Part shown: positions 1 to 11,378 of the stretch, piece by piece | Layout of the letters: every line of letters starts with the position of its first letter | Position numbering within the stretch: the stretch's first letter is position 1 | Notes under the pieces: model-generated | Told to the model about the DNA's origin: nothing | What the model saw: the letters and a program-made list of their open reading frames with translations, nothing else | Database searches by the model: none | From: Dromiciops gliroides | Taxonomy: Eukaryota > Chordata > Mammalia > Microbiotheria > Microbiotheriidae | NCBI RefSeq assembly: GCF_019393635.1 | Contig: NC_057861.1 | Location: forward strand, 356,711,953 to 356,775,952 | DNA length: 64,000 bases | Reading direction: 5' to 3' | Program-made: the position numbers and the translations under genes

Positions 1-561
1 ATATGCTGTTGATGTCAGAGGAGAAACCACTTTCCACAGGCAGTTTTGAAGGACCTCCCATTTTGGGGGAGGAAGAATAAACGGTCACAGAGGGGAACTC
101 AATCCTCTTGCGGGGTCACTTTTGTCATGGTAGTGTGAGCAGCAACAGGAGCTGTTTTTATCCTGCGGGCCCTGGTCATTTTCATTGAAGCTACGAGCCC
201 CAGGTGGTGAGTTAACATAAAAGTCCTGCTTTCTTTTGAATTAGCTGAATTGGAAGTGAGTTTGGAGATTGTATAGACTTAGCTTAGAGGTAGGGGGATT
301 ACCCTTATTTCTTTTTCCCTATTCCCTCATCTTTGATTTTTATTAATTTTACCTTTACTGTTTATTTCATTCCCATTAATAAAACCTGATTCATTTGTGG
401 AAAAGAGGCTGTTAGGCTCCTTTCTTATTGGCCTGGGAGAAATATCAAAAAAGACAATTTGGATGGGAGAGAGCTTTGGACCTAGAGGTCCCTCATTATT
501 TCTGGGACCCCAATATTACTAGGAGCCACTCAATTAACTCTCCATATATTTGGCCCTCACA
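1..561 (+). mobile_element. Solo LTR of an endogenous retrovirus (left edge uncertain)
   Basis: The segment has the layout of an LTR. A polyadenylation signal AATAAA lies at 378-383, about 180 bases before a 3' end reading CCTCACA at 561. The stretch around the signal resembles that around the AATAAA at 29623 (AATAAA, then a ...GAGGCT... stretch, then a ...TTGG..TGGGAG... stretch), which suggests one LTR family. No gag, pol or env sequence follows, so it is probably a solo LTR. The 5' edge may lie at or before the window start. The family assignment is inference. Confidence 0.5.
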
Positions 562-828
562 GACCATTAACAAAAATAAATAAAATTTATATAGCACCCT
601 AAGGCTTCCAAAGTTCTTTATCTATATCTCATTTGATCTTCACAACATGGCAGAAGGGATCTTACAAGTATCATCATTATCTGATAAATGCAGTAAACTC
701 AAGAGTTTGTGTATCTTTAGAGTTCATATGCTGTGTTCACAGTCAAAACAACGTGTCAAAAGGTAGATCTGAACTCAGGTATCTGCCAATTTCAGTCTAC
801 TACTCATTCATTCACCCATCTACTCTCA
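562..828 (-). mobile_element. Old MIR-type SINE fragment
   Basis: Reading along the plus strand gives the reverse-complement MIR pattern: 'tttatatagca', 'ctcatttgatcttcacaaca', then 'agatctgaactcaggt' near the far end. It is heavily diverged, and no target-site duplication is visible. The 82-codon open frame starting at 633 runs through this repeat and is not a gene. Confidence 0.45.
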
Positions 829-3620
829 CAGTACTACACACTTCTCAAACTAAATGGTCTCTGCCAGTAGGTCCATCGTGATTATATCATAATCATACCA
901 TGACATAAAAATTGCATAATGGTACTAGCAAAAATTCCTATATAGACTAATTATATAACTATAACATCTCTTACATAAACTATTATTTTCAGATTCCTTT
1001 CACTTTGGGATTAAGTAGAAGAAATGGATGGAAAGAAATGATAGAAAAGGATTCATACAGAAAGACAGTGTTTTGTTTTGTTTTGGGGGGGATCTCTCCA
1101 TTTTAGTATTCAAACATAGCTTCTCAGATTAGAGTGGTTCCATCAATCTCCTTTCTGACAAGGGGGAATATTTAAAGGGAAAAGAAAAGGAAATGACAAG
1201 ATTTACCACTTGAAAATAATATAAGCCAGAGCCCTGTAAAAAGAGAAAGAAGAATAATAAAGAAGGTATTAGTCACGTGAGAAAGTCAGGAAAAATCTTT
1301 CATGGACAGATAATTCTTCCCTCTTTCCCTCCCTTTTCTCTGTCCTCCTCTCTCTCTCCCCTCCTCATCCTTAATCATCATTCTGGCTCTTTTCAAATGC
1401 ATTACTTGTGGCAGAATTCAAATGTGGCCCTGTCGTTGTGCTCCCTTTTTTATATTTCTCTTAACTGAAAATTAAAATCTTCAAGGGATTTACATTAAGA
1501 CAGGATACACCCCACAATTGTATAACTTCTAAGAATGCATTTTTCTGTTTCACTAGATTAGTGTGTTAATACAACAATCCCAAATCAAATTAGATTCACT
1601 AATCAGATAGTTTTGATTAAGTTGATGGGGCAAGTCAGATAATCAAGTGGTTTGACTGATTTTTGCAATAAAAATTTGCAAACTGACAGGAATCGATGCC
1701 TTTTTAACCTGAGACAGTTTTCTGAAGCTCTGGGAAAGATAAGGACCATTGCTAATCCTTAGACTACTGTCAGTTAGAACTTGAACTTAAAGTGCAAAAC
1801 TCACTAGGTGCCCTTTTAAAGACTCAACCAAAATGCTGGTTATAACAGTATCCAATCAGTCTTTTACATTCCTAGCACATCAAATAGTTCAGTAGACAAG
1901 GATTCCAATGAATATAGAATTGTATGTAAGAAATAATCCATAGTAGTTTTAGCATTTAGAATGATTTATCCAAAGAAACTGAAAGAAAATATATGGATGG
2001 ATTTGTAAAGAGATGTTACTTTGATCTTCTAAGAATTGATCTCCTACAGTTGGAATATGCCTTTTTAAAATTTAAAATAACTTATACAAAACAATTCTTG
2101 TTCAGTATTATACATTTTTAAAGAAATATAACATTCCTTTTAGTATTTTTCAATATGTTACAGGGAGTGATTAAACTAACACAGATTTTTTGAAATTTTT
2201 TTTCTGTGACCTTAATAGTTTGGGAATAAATAAAAATTATTTAATCATCTCCTGCAAAAATATACTATGAAGGAAATTATTTTTATTCCACCCATATTAG
2301 GCATTTTAAAAAAGTTTTATATTTTAAGGACAGTATCTCCTCTTCCCCTACCCCCTACCCTTTGCCAATGGTATTGTCTTAGAAGGGATTTTTTTTTCTC
2401 CTGTATCTCTGCAGATCCTAGTTCTGGAAGAGGGCAGAACTGTGCAACTCAATGACCTTTACTGAAGCTAATAGATTCCCATGCGACCTGCACAAAATCC
2501 TTCTTGCTGGAAGGCAAGCCAATGGGAAATGTAAAATTATGAAACAAAAGTGCATTTTAATGTAAGTAAAGGTTAAAGGTTATATGAATCAAATTCCTCG
2601 ACTTTCATATTTAGCTAATATGTTTTACTATTGAATAAAACAGTCCCCAATGAGAAATTTTCCTTTTAGTATGACATTGAGATAATACCCTAGGAAAAAT
2701 GCAAAATATAGCCTAGCATTGGTAAATGAGATCTATATAAAAATAAGATCTTTGCTACAATTTAAAAAGGAGGGAGCTTGGATTGTCAAGGATTTTCTTG
2801 TATTCCTTTCACATACACATGCAGGCATACACACAAAGTATCATTTTCTAGTCAGGCTTCAGTAACCTAGGGACTAGTCATAGGGAGGGTAACCAGCTTC
2901 GCTCAGCATTCTAAATTAATTTCATAAACTCAAATCCTAGGTGTATCAAGAAAGCAAACTGCATCATCTTCCATAAATCATCTTATGATGCTCTCACATT
3001 TCCTGAGTCTATATATGATACTTGTATGTGCAGGAACAGTATTGTCTAAGGGAGTATTGTTCTTGAATGATTTACACAGCCTGAGCTTTGAAAAAAGCTT
3101 GGGCAATAAAAACTCAGCATTACACACAGAAGCCTCACACCTAGGCATGAGCAGCCTTTCAAAGTCAGTATTTTGCATGGATACATGAGTACAAATGTTT
3201 GCTTAGTTCTTGATTTGTCCTTCATTCCATGTCACTAGAAGTGTTGATTATTAATATGTTTCAAAATATTTACAGTAAAATCAGGTGCCTGATGGGCACC
3301 TGCCAGCAGATGAAATTGCACCAGCTTATAGAGAGTATTAAAGGTATGAAAATTGAGGTCCATCTGACACATATCACAGTCATCAAAAAAGTTGGCAAAA
3401 CAACAACAAAAACAAATGAAGAAGGGCTGATACTCTTACCACTGACCAGGAAATAATGAGGCAATATATATGAGCTCCCAGGGACTGAAGGAACATGTTT
3501 TTCTTTGCCAGAGAAGCACAGAAAAGAGTGCCACCACATTACTAACACTATACTTTAACAAAGGAGCTAATCATCAAAAAAATTGCAGAAACATAGATTG
3601 AGAACTCAAAAGGCACCCAA
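829..3620. other. Unassigned AT-rich DNA
   Basis: No repeat family, gene or RNA gene is recognised here. A pyrimidine-rich run lies at about 1310-1370. The stretch 1545-1820 is less monotonous and has several TAAT/ATTA-type homeodomain-like cores, so it is a weak candidate for a conserved noncoding element. Short open frames in the region show no codon pattern or domain that supports translation. Confidence 0.5.
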
Positions 3621-3790
3621 AGTTTGCAGAGACAAAACCACATCATTTCTAGTCCAATCATCTCATTTTGCAGATGAGGAAAACAGGGAAGAGAGACATG
3701 AAATGACATTTATTCATGGTCATCATTGAAGGTAGAATTCAAATCCATGTCTTCTGACTCCAAATCTAGAGCTCTTTCCATTGTAACACT
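3621..3790 (-). mobile_element. MIR-type SINE fragment
   Basis: The plus strand shows 'tctcattttgcagatgaggaaa' split over substitutions, followed by 'gaattcaaatccatgtcttctgactcc'-like sequence. This is the usual order of a reverse-complement MIR core: 'bases in common..., cag atgaggaaa, ..., ctcaggtcttcctgactcc'. The copy is old and truncated. Confidence 0.5.
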
Positions 3791-4374
3791 CTGACAAATT
3801 CCCAAAGGGTAAAGTATCATCATTGTTTTGTGCATTGGAATACAGTCCAGTTGCAGATGGCTTGATGCTTCTTATGAGTTTATTTTTTTCATCTCACCTC
3901 AACATTAAACAACAGTATATTTCCACTGATTATCATTAAGGGATGAGGAAAATGATGCTGATTATCTAAACCAGCAAGAAATCTCCAAATTATTTATGTC
4001 TGCCTACATGAAGGCGATATAGGAGGAAGGATTAGACTGCTGTGCAGCTCAGTGACATTCAACCTGGCCCACTGTCAAGAGAAGCATCACCAGGAAACCT
4101 AGCCCCAGCATCCTCTTCCAGAGCAGATGCGTTGTACAAAACCAAATTAGAGGTGAGCAGACCAGTGCCTGAGGGCATACTCACAATTTAGGTGAGACTG
4201 GCTCCCTGAACTCCAATAATGAAAATGTTTATTGAAGCTTGAGGGCTCATATGATAGGCTCAAACTATTTAAAATATAACAAATTGATAAGTTATACAGT
4301 AAGCACAAGATCATTAATTTTGTTATTTAGCATATGTGTTATTCCCTCTGTGGTTAAAAAAAATGATGGATTAA

Positions 4375-4616
4375 CAACAGCAAGAACAATTAGGATTTAC
4401 ATAGTGCTTAAAAGATTACAAAATGTTTTACTCATCATCTTATTTGATTCTCCTGAATGTAGGTATGTTTAATTCATTTTTGACAAATGAAGAAACAGGC
4501 ACAGATGAGTTAAGTGATTTGCCCAGCATCACAAAAGTAGTGTCTGAGGAAGGATTCAAACTCAGGTAATCCTGATTCCAAGTTCATGGCTATGCATGGT
4601 GCCACCCAGCTGCACT
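4375..4616 (-). mobile_element. MIR-type SINE
   Basis: The whole reverse-complement MIR order is visible: 'tttacatagtgctt', 'actcatcatcttatttgattctc', 'aatgaagaaacaggcacaga', 'aagtgatttgcccagcatcac', 'aaactcaggtaatcctgattcc' and a terminal 'gccacccagctgcac'. It is old, with many substitutions. Confidence 0.6.
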
Positions 4617-5049
4617 AGGTATAGAGTGTACTTTACAAAATACTTTTCTCATTAAGAAAAAGAAACAAAACAAAACAAAAAATACTTTTAGGATAGTAGA
4701 GCACATATTATTATGCCTCTTTTCCTCATAAAGAAAGTGAAGTTCACAGAGATTCAATGATTATAACCCAATTACATGGTTATTAAGCAGTAGATTTTAG
4801 TGTTCTTTTCAGGATCCCATAGTTCATTCTCTATGTAGGAAATGTAATTTCTGGACTATTATTCAAGAAGTAACAAAGGCTTTCATTTGATTATAGCTTT
4901 TGTTTAGATGTCAAACTCCCAGCATGCAGATGCTAATGTTAGCTGCATTTTTTGTCTATTTTCTTGCTTTTGTTTTTGTGTTGTTGTTGATGATGATGAT
5001 GGTTTTTTTAAATATTATGCAGTTTTGGTCCATAAAGAATGTTTGCTAT
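4617..5049. other. Spacer with a weak MIR remnant
   Basis: A faint reverse MIR remnant may cover about 4690-4830 ('tattatgcctcttttcctcataaag', 'ttcacagagattcaatgat', 'attacatggttattaagcag'). The remainder is AT-rich with a short (TGATGA)n run near 4985-5002. Nothing coding is seen. Confidence 0.4.
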
Positions 5050-6120
5050 GATGTGATATGATGTAATAAACATTTACCAAGTACATACTATGTCCTAGAC
5101 ATTGTGCTAAGTATTGGAGATTTAAAAAAGAAAAGAAATACTCTCCCTGCCCTGAAGAGGCTTAAAAGCTAAGGATGGATGACTATACACAAAAGGAAGC
5201 TAAAAAGTATGTAGAGAAGGGGTGAAGGCAGAGAGTGTCAGAAGATACATGCTGAGGGCATGATGAAGAAATTGGTGAAACCAAGTAGAGTAGCTATTAG
5301 CAAATGCAGAGATGGCTGAGATTTTGAGCCCTCTATAACGGGAGACTAAGGGAGGAATTATTTTTTTTTTCTGCCTTCTACATCCACAATTAAAAAGACC
5401 AAAGAACTGAGAGTATTGATGAAGTGTGAATAAGCAAAGTTTTAGTACTCTCCATGATAATTATTTCCCTAATAACATTTTCTCCTGGGTATGAGGCATA
5501 TTGGAGTCTAAACCAAGCAGAGTAAATAGTGGCAAATTAAGAGATGGCTGATGGAGAGACACACATGCATAAATAGACATCATATATGTATAATGTAATG
5601 GGGATAAAAATAACAGGGAATCTGAGGAAGGAAATAGCACCTCAGCACAGTGGGATGGGAAGACAGACATAGAGGTAATATTCGAAGAGGGTTTCTGTTT
5701 GTTTTAATAAGCAATGGAGAAAGCATGAACAAAATTTCTGAGAAGGAAAAGAATAGCATGAGATGGGAGAAGGGGGATGGGAAGGGTATGGTGAGAGTAG
5801 TTAAATTTGGATGTGACCTAGGCTATGGAAGTACAGTAAGTAATAGATAGGTTGATTCGGGGAGGTGCTTGAGTGCGAAGATTTTCAGTTGATATTTAAT
5901 TCAGTAGAATGCAAAGGAGGACAATGAAGGATTTTGAATAGAGGAGTGAGAGTTTGTCCATGGTAGAATATTAGAAACAATCTGGGAAATTATATAGTGG
6001 ATAAATTAGAAAGTAACCTCTAAGTGGATTTAGAGGGATTATTATCATAGTCTGAAAAGATCAGTTTCATTGTAGTAGGTTTTGAGAGAATGAGTCATTT
6101 AAGAGATATGATAGAAGAAG
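5050..6120 (-). mobile_element. L2/CR1-clade LINE 3' region, antisense
   Basis: The left edge reads 'taaacatttaccaagtacatactatgtcctagacattgtgctaag' with substitutions. This is the reverse complement of the LINE L2-like 3' end '...ggcactcaataaatgtt'. Downstream, 'ccctgccctgaagaggcttaaaagct' and 'aatgaaggattttgaatagaggagtgag' are typical of the antisense strand of the same LINE. The copy is old and patchy, so the subfamily is not secure. Confidence 0.45.
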
Positions 6121-6204
6121 AAATATTTCATTTTATTGATGTAAAACTTGATGGCAAGAGAACTGATAGGATGGAGCAAATTATAACCTATATGTAGACA
6201 AGCA

Positions 6205-6460
6205 TCTAGGATAGAGAGCTGGGCCTGGAATCAAGAAGACCTGAGTTCAAATCTAACTTCAAATACTTTCTAGATATGTGAACTTGGTCAATTCACTTAA
6301 CCTCTTTTTGCCTCAGGTTCCAATTGAATAAAATGGCACCCACCTCCAAGGGCTGTTGGGAGGATCAAATGAGATAACATTTATAAAATAACACAGTCCT
6401 GGCATGTAATAGGCACTAAATGAATATCATCATCATCGTTATTATTATATTAATATTCCT
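6205..6460 (+). mobile_element. CORE-SINE of MIR/THER1 type
   Basis: The head 'gggcctggaatcaagaagacctgagttcaaatct' is followed by a CORE-like part ('cttggtcaattcacttaacctc', 'tgcctcaggttcc') and an L2-like tail ('caaatgagataacatttataaaa...cctggcatgtaataggcactaaatg'). It ends in an ATT-rich microsatellite. This order is diagnostic of MIR/THER1 elements that were mobilised by L2. Confidence 0.65.
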
Positions 6461-6474
6461 TTTTTTAGGACCCA

Positions 6475-6730
6475 CTAAGATGATAGAATCATAGATCAAG
6501 AGCTACAAGGGCCTTCTGAGGCTATATTCTCTCATTTTGCAAATGAGGAAATAGGCCAAAGAAAGGTAAGTGACTTGACCAAAGTCACATAGAGTGAAAA
6601 GCATTAGAAATGGGAAATCAGGCCAATAAAAAAAATTTCAACAAATTGGACGAAGTACATCAAATTTTGCCAAAGTCTCTCAGTGATAGAGTTGGACCTG
6701 GAGCCCATAAGACCTGATTGTCATTGAAAC
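6475..6730 (-). mobile_element. MIR-type SINE fragment
   Basis: The plus strand reads 'gatagaatcatagatcaagagct', 'attttgcaaatgaggaaat', 'aagtgacttgaccaaagtcacat' in that order, which is an inverted MIR. The 3' half after 6600 is poorly conserved and could include unrelated sequence. Confidence 0.5.
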
Positions 6731-6924
6731 ACTCTTTTGACATTGGCTAGAGACTAGGACAAAATTTAATGTATTATTCCAGCAAAAGAAGATGTATCAG
6801 TTTTACAGGTCCTCTTTCAAATATCTCCCATATAAAACTCACGTGTAATTGATTTTAATTTGAAGTGGAAAGCATTTCACAATAAACCACCTATATTACA
6901 CATACTCATTAGCCAGAAGTTACT

Positions 6925-7195
6925 ACATTTAGGTGGCCAGTGAATAGCTTACAAGGCCTAGAATCAGGGAGACGTGGGTTCAAGTATGGCCTCAGACACC
7001 TAGTAGTTATGTGACCATGGACATATTGACCTCTTTTTGCCTCAGTTTCTTCATCTGTAAATTGATGATAATAATAGTACTTTCCTCCCAGGGTGACTGT
7101 GAGGCTCAAATCAGATTATAAAATTATAATTGTAAAACACTTAGCAGTTTTCCTGGCAATAGTAAGCTCTTTAAAAATGTTAATTATTATATTAG
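6925..7195 (+). mobile_element. CORE-SINE of MIR/THER1 type
   Basis: The recognisable order is a tRNA-like head ('cagggagacgtgggttcaagtatggcctcagacacc'), the core ('ttatgtgaccatgg', 'tttgcctcagtttcttcatctgtaaa') and the tail ('aaaacacttagcag...aatgttaattattat'). A 66-codon reverse open frame here is a repeat artefact. Confidence 0.6.
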
Positions 7196-7249
7196 GTTAG
7201 TAGTCATGAACGGTAGGGCAAGAAAGTAGATTGTAGATAACTCAAATTG

Positions 7250-7399
7250 GGCAGCTAGGTGGTGCAGTGGATAAAGCACTGGCACTGGATTCAGAAGGAC
7301 CTGAGTTCAAATCTGGCCTCAGACACTTGACACATTACTAGCTGTGTGACCCTGGGCAAGTCACTTAACCCTCATTGCCCCACCAAAAAAAAAAACAAG
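7250..7399 (+). mobile_element. tRNA-derived marsupial SINE (WSINE1/MAR1-like)
   Basis: This is a nearly complete copy: a GGGCAGCTAGGTGG-type 5' end, an RNA polymerase III A-box-like TGGTGCAGTGG, a B-box-like GAGTTCAAATC, GCTGTGTGACCCTGGGCAAG, and a 3' A-rich tail. It is flanked by a near-perfect duplication, 7234-7249 and 7400-7415 (ta[g/a]ataactcaaattg). That supports LINE-type target-primed insertion. Confidence 0.9.
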
Positions 7400-7415
7400 T
7401 AAATAACTCAAATTG

Positions 7416-9528
7416 ACTGCCCACGAATCCTTAATAAATGAAATGGTTTGCCATTTTTCTATATCAGTATTTGCTATAAGGACCTGAATGGAAAACCTAA
7501 CCTTTTTGTATAAAGATAATCATCATTCCTAATGTTTGTTTGTTTTTTTTTTTTTTTAGCCAGGTGTTCAGAATAATTTATATTGCTACCATTTAGGTTG
7601 ACTGTAATCTTGTTAAAATGGTCATGGCCCTAGGCTGATGGGTAACTGTTCTTTTGTCCATTTCAATGTTAATGAGAATGGGTATTTATATAGTACCCAT
7701 GACAGCAGCTAGGCAAACTATCATGTTTATAAGCAGCACTTGAAAGCAATTCATGAAAATTATATTTTTGTCTGTCCTCTCTGCTAGTAGAGTATGCTGT
7801 GGATAAGAGAACTCCAAGAATGTTAGTGATGGGTAAAGAAAGCTAAAAGGGAGAGCTGGACATGAGGGGAAATTGGCAAAAAGAGGGCATAAGGGACGTA
7901 GAAGATGACTTTTAGCACATAAAGTTTGACAAATATAGCTAACTAATAAGGAAAATGGCTTTCAAGATATTTGGGGATCACAGATGTGATGTATCATGTG
8001 ATCAGCAACAACAAGAAAAGTTGACATAGAAAATGAAAAAGTTTAAAGAACAATTATGTGCAATTAGAGAAAGTAGCATGATAAATTGAATGATAAAACT
8101 GGAGGGATAGTAACCTCCCCTTTATTTTTTTAATTTAAAGGCTAATAAAAGAGTAGATTAGAATTATTTTAGCCTAAGTATTTCAAGTTATTATTTACAA
8201 ATATGACAAATAAAAATATGTTTTCAAAAGTTAGTTCCAATCTTAATATAGAGGTTTTATATTCAGGATTTCTGTCTTATACTCAAATTTATTAAAATAG
8301 GATTTATGCAAACTCTACCCCACTCCTGTCACCATCTCCATCTTTTTCTTTTTGCCTCTGTCTGTCTCTTTCATATACACATATAAACACATATGTACCT
8401 ATAAAAATATTTTCTTGGCAGCTTTTAAGAGAAATTGATGAGGGTTTTTCATTGTGTTTTTTTTCTTTTGGTTTGGACTTTTTTTAATGATTTCTTGTGC
8501 ATAGCGAGGTCTCAATGTGTAGACTCAATATTTCTACTGAAACATCAGTCCTCACTGAATTTCCAGTCTTAGGGAATTACCTGAATCACAAGCAACTTAA
8601 GTGACTTCACCTGAGTCATACAGCTAGTATGTATCAAAGCCAGGATATGAAATGTTTCACCCATCCTCAAAGGCCAGATCATTATATGAGATTTCACTGT
8701 ATTTGAGAAAAGATCCTGTAGCTTCTTTGGTGGGGTGTATTAGTGCTAATTGTACCTTTGTGCTACATGTCTGTCAGAGTTCCCTTCCTGAAAGAGAAAT
8801 TATACTAATGGGAGCTATTACTTCAAGATCATATGATGGGTATGTGAGCAGAGTTCCAGGATAATACCATTGGCTTTCTGATTACTTGGGGTCATGGAAC
8901 TTAAAATAATCTAACCAGGGGTTTTGGATTATGATGCAATATAATATATGGGAAATGCCAAATGTTTGCCCAGAGCTTTCTGGGAAATAAGAGTGAATAT
9001 TTGCTTTGCACATAGAAGAGAAGTATGATGTTAGGGTGAATGGGGATAAATTAGGAATGCATTTTCCAGATTCTAACACAATGTTATGTGGTCACTATTG
9101 CTGAGTTCTATAGTGAAATGGATAGTAATTAGTTGAGATTCAAAAATTCATGATCAATTGTGTTAAAAAGATAAGCTAAAATTTCAAATCACTTGTATAT
9201 TTTACTTCTTTTGGAATTAAAATCTTGATTGAAACTCAAAGGTGACTCATGTCTACAAGAGGAAAATAGGTAGTTGTCTAAATATACAGGGCATCTCAAT
9301 ATTAGAGGAAGAAAAAACAGTAGAGACCAAGATTGCATTCTAGTGTTAGTTTGTTCTCTATTACTAAGGAAGAAGCATGAGGATTAAATTTAAATGCTAA
9401 CCCTAAGTAAAGGATAACAATAGTGTCACTGAACATGAAAATAGAGTAAATAGTCAATTAGAAATGGCTAATCAAATTGTACTACATGGATTTCATATAA
9501 TATTCTTGAGTGTAAAAGGTAATGACTT
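7416..9528. other. Mostly unassigned DNA
   Basis: No gene is recognised. A short T-run lies at 7542-7557. A decayed MIR-like remnant (reverse orientation) may cover 8585-8665, from 'caacttaagtgacttcacctgagtcatacagctag'-like sequence. The 70-codon frame at 8652-8864 and the reverse 65-codon frame at 8882-9079 have no recognisable domain. Confidence 0.5.
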
Positions 9529-9678
9529 GGGGGCAGCTAGGTGGCACAGTGGATAAAGCACTGGCCCCGGATTCAGGAGGACCTGAGTTCAAATCTGGCC
9601 TCAGACACTTGACACTTACTAGCTGTGTGACCCTGGGCAAGTCACTTAACCCCCATTGCCCTGCAAAAAAGAAAAAAA
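9529..9678 (+). mobile_element. tRNA-derived marsupial SINE
   Basis: This is an almost full-length copy with intact-looking A box (TGGCACAGTGG) and B box (GAGTTCAAATC) and an A-rich tail. The target-site duplication is 'g[g/a]taatgactt' at about 9518-9528 and 9679-9689. It lies only 40 bases from an oppositely oriented copy. Confidence 0.9.
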
Positions 9679-9717
9679 GATAATGACTTAAGAATTCAGA
9701 GAATTATGAGTTTCTTA

Positions 9718-9868
9718 ATTCTTTTTTTTTTTTGTGAGGCAATGAGGGTTAAGTGACTTGCCCAGTGTCACAGGGATAGTGTCAAGTGTCAGAGGCTAGA
9801 TTTGAACTCAGGTCCTCCTAAATCCGGGGCCAGTGCTTTATCCACTGTGCCATCTAGCTGCCCTGAAG
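9718..9868 (-). mobile_element. tRNA-derived marsupial SINE, antisense
   Basis: This is a reverse-complement full-length copy: an initial T-run, 'gtgaggcaatgagggttaagtgacttgccc', and a terminal 'gtgccatctagctgccc'. It is flanked by a perfect 13-base duplication 'tatgagtttctta' at 9705-9717 and 9869-9881. With the preceding SINE it forms an inverted pair. Confidence 0.9.
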
Positions 9869-10083
9869 TATGAGTTTCTTATGAAACAATTTAGAGTGAA
9901 GGATGTTTAATGAGGAAAACAATATTCCTAATGATTATGGTAACACAAATACCAAGAACAAGAGTGAAACTTATTAGTTTATAATTTTAATAAGCCAGCT
10001 TGGCCTTGGAAAAAGGATTGAAAAATCTACCCTCCCACCCCACTATTGGAGGATCTGGGTTCCTATGTGTATAGTATATTGAA

Positions 10084-10246
10084 TATAGAGTGATACAGTG
10101 GATAAAGCACTGATCCTAGAGTCAGGAGGACCCGAGTTCAAATCTGACCTCAGACACTTACTAGCTGTGTAATCCTGGGCAAATCACTTAATCCTAATTG
10201 CCTCAAACATCCAGAAGCATCTCCAGTCATTCTGATATATATCTAA
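10084..10246 (+). mobile_element. tRNA-derived SINE, longer 3' variant, truncated
   Basis: The head is diverged but keeps 'acagtggataaagcactg' and 'gagttcaaatctgacctcagacacttactagctgtgt'. After 'attgcctc' it continues with 'aaacatccagaagcatctcc', a 3' extension resembling that of the composite SINE at 54655. It is cut at the start of the following LTR. Confidence 0.7.
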
Positions 10247-10767
10247 TGCCAGAAATTCTCTGGGGTTAATCAAAGAACCTTCTCCTTGAGAAACTAAACC
10301 AAAGAACAGACACACCTAACCAGTCTCCCCCACCCCTCAGGGAGATAAGATTGGGTGCAGCTGCTGCCTTTGTGGCTTTAGGAGGAAAGAGATGGTTTAA
10401 GAGATCCCCAGCCACCACTAGTGGGAGATGGTCTTCCCCCAATAAGGGAACTTTCCCTCAGATGATTACCTCATTGGATCACCATCCATCATCAAACCTC
10501 TATAAAGTATCTGCCTGTCTCCTGCTCTAGTAGATAGATATCTCAGAGCTAAGCCTCTGTGCTATGCATTCTCCCTATGAGAAGTCCAAGGATTTTTCTC
10601 TTGGTTTCCCTTCCCTAGCCCCTAAATAAACTACTATCTTATTCTATTGGATTTGTGTGCAAGGGGGTGTAATTCTTTAAAGAGGAATTCCTAAGGACCC
10701 CAAACACCTACCCCTATCCCCAACCCCCTACCCCTATCTCAAACCTGCTCCTAGTCTCCCCATAACA
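10247..10767 (+). mobile_element. LTR of an endogenous retrovirus
   Basis: It begins TGCCAGAA and ends CCCCATAACA, with a TATA box (tataaagt, 10501-10508) and AATAAA at 10625-10630. The 3' part ('gtgtaattctttaaagaggaattcctaaggacc') is clearly homologous to the reverse complement of the LTR at 21843-22440, so both belong to one family. L1 ORF2 sequence starts immediately at 10768. A clean short duplication is not visible at its borders. Confidence 0.7.
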
Positions 10768-10861
10768 GTTAGCTATAGCAATAACAGAAGAAAAAGAAAT
10801 TAAAGGAATTAGAATAAGTAATAAGGAAACAAAACTATCATTCTTTACAGATGATATGATG

Positions 10862-11346
10862 TGTCAAGATAATGGAATATGATAGATGAGATTTGACAGA
10901 TACTCAGGAGCCCACCTGAGTGGATTACTGGCTGATTTGACTGGATTAGTAGTTGACTAGATTCTAAGCAAATCTGGCTGGTACTTGAGAATACTTAAGA
11001 AAGCATGGGTCTCAGAATCTAAAAAAACTTTGAACTTCGGGCTCAATCAACCAACCAGCTTGAAGAACCTCTCCATTCTGGGAAGGGACAGGAAGGAGGA
11101 AAGGGTAGCCTGCGCAAAGAGCGCTGTCTTTTTGGTTCCTGACTTGGTGGTGATGGCAGGAAAAGACAGAGGAGCTGAGGAAAGATAGGATTGCGACGTT
11201 GTAAGAATTCTGTTCTCAATCTTTCTCTTTCTATATTTCAATAAACCCTTAAAAATTAAACTAGTTTTATCAGTGATTTTAGTCAGTTTCCCCCCCCAAA
11301 CTGGGGGAACAGATTAGAACCCACATTTAGAATTTTAAATTACACA
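10862..11346 (+). mobile_element. Solo LTR inserted in the L1
   Basis: The segment of 485 bases starts TGTCAAG and ends TTACACA, with AATAAA at 11240-11245. L1 sequence stops at 'gatgatatgatg' just before it and resumes with 'acttagaaaatccc' just after, where an unbroken marsupial L1 would read straight through. It is therefore an insertion. The 5' TG / 3' CA ends and one internal polyadenylation signal fit a solo LTR; the family is not identified. Confidence 0.65.
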
Positions 11347-11378
11347 GTTGTTACACTTAGAAAATCCCAAAGTATCAC

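Noticed and set aside
7250..7399. tRNA gene
   Set aside because: A- and B-box-like sequences exist, but the cloverleaf stem ends are absent and the unit recurs about 20 times with A-tails and duplications, so it is a SINE.
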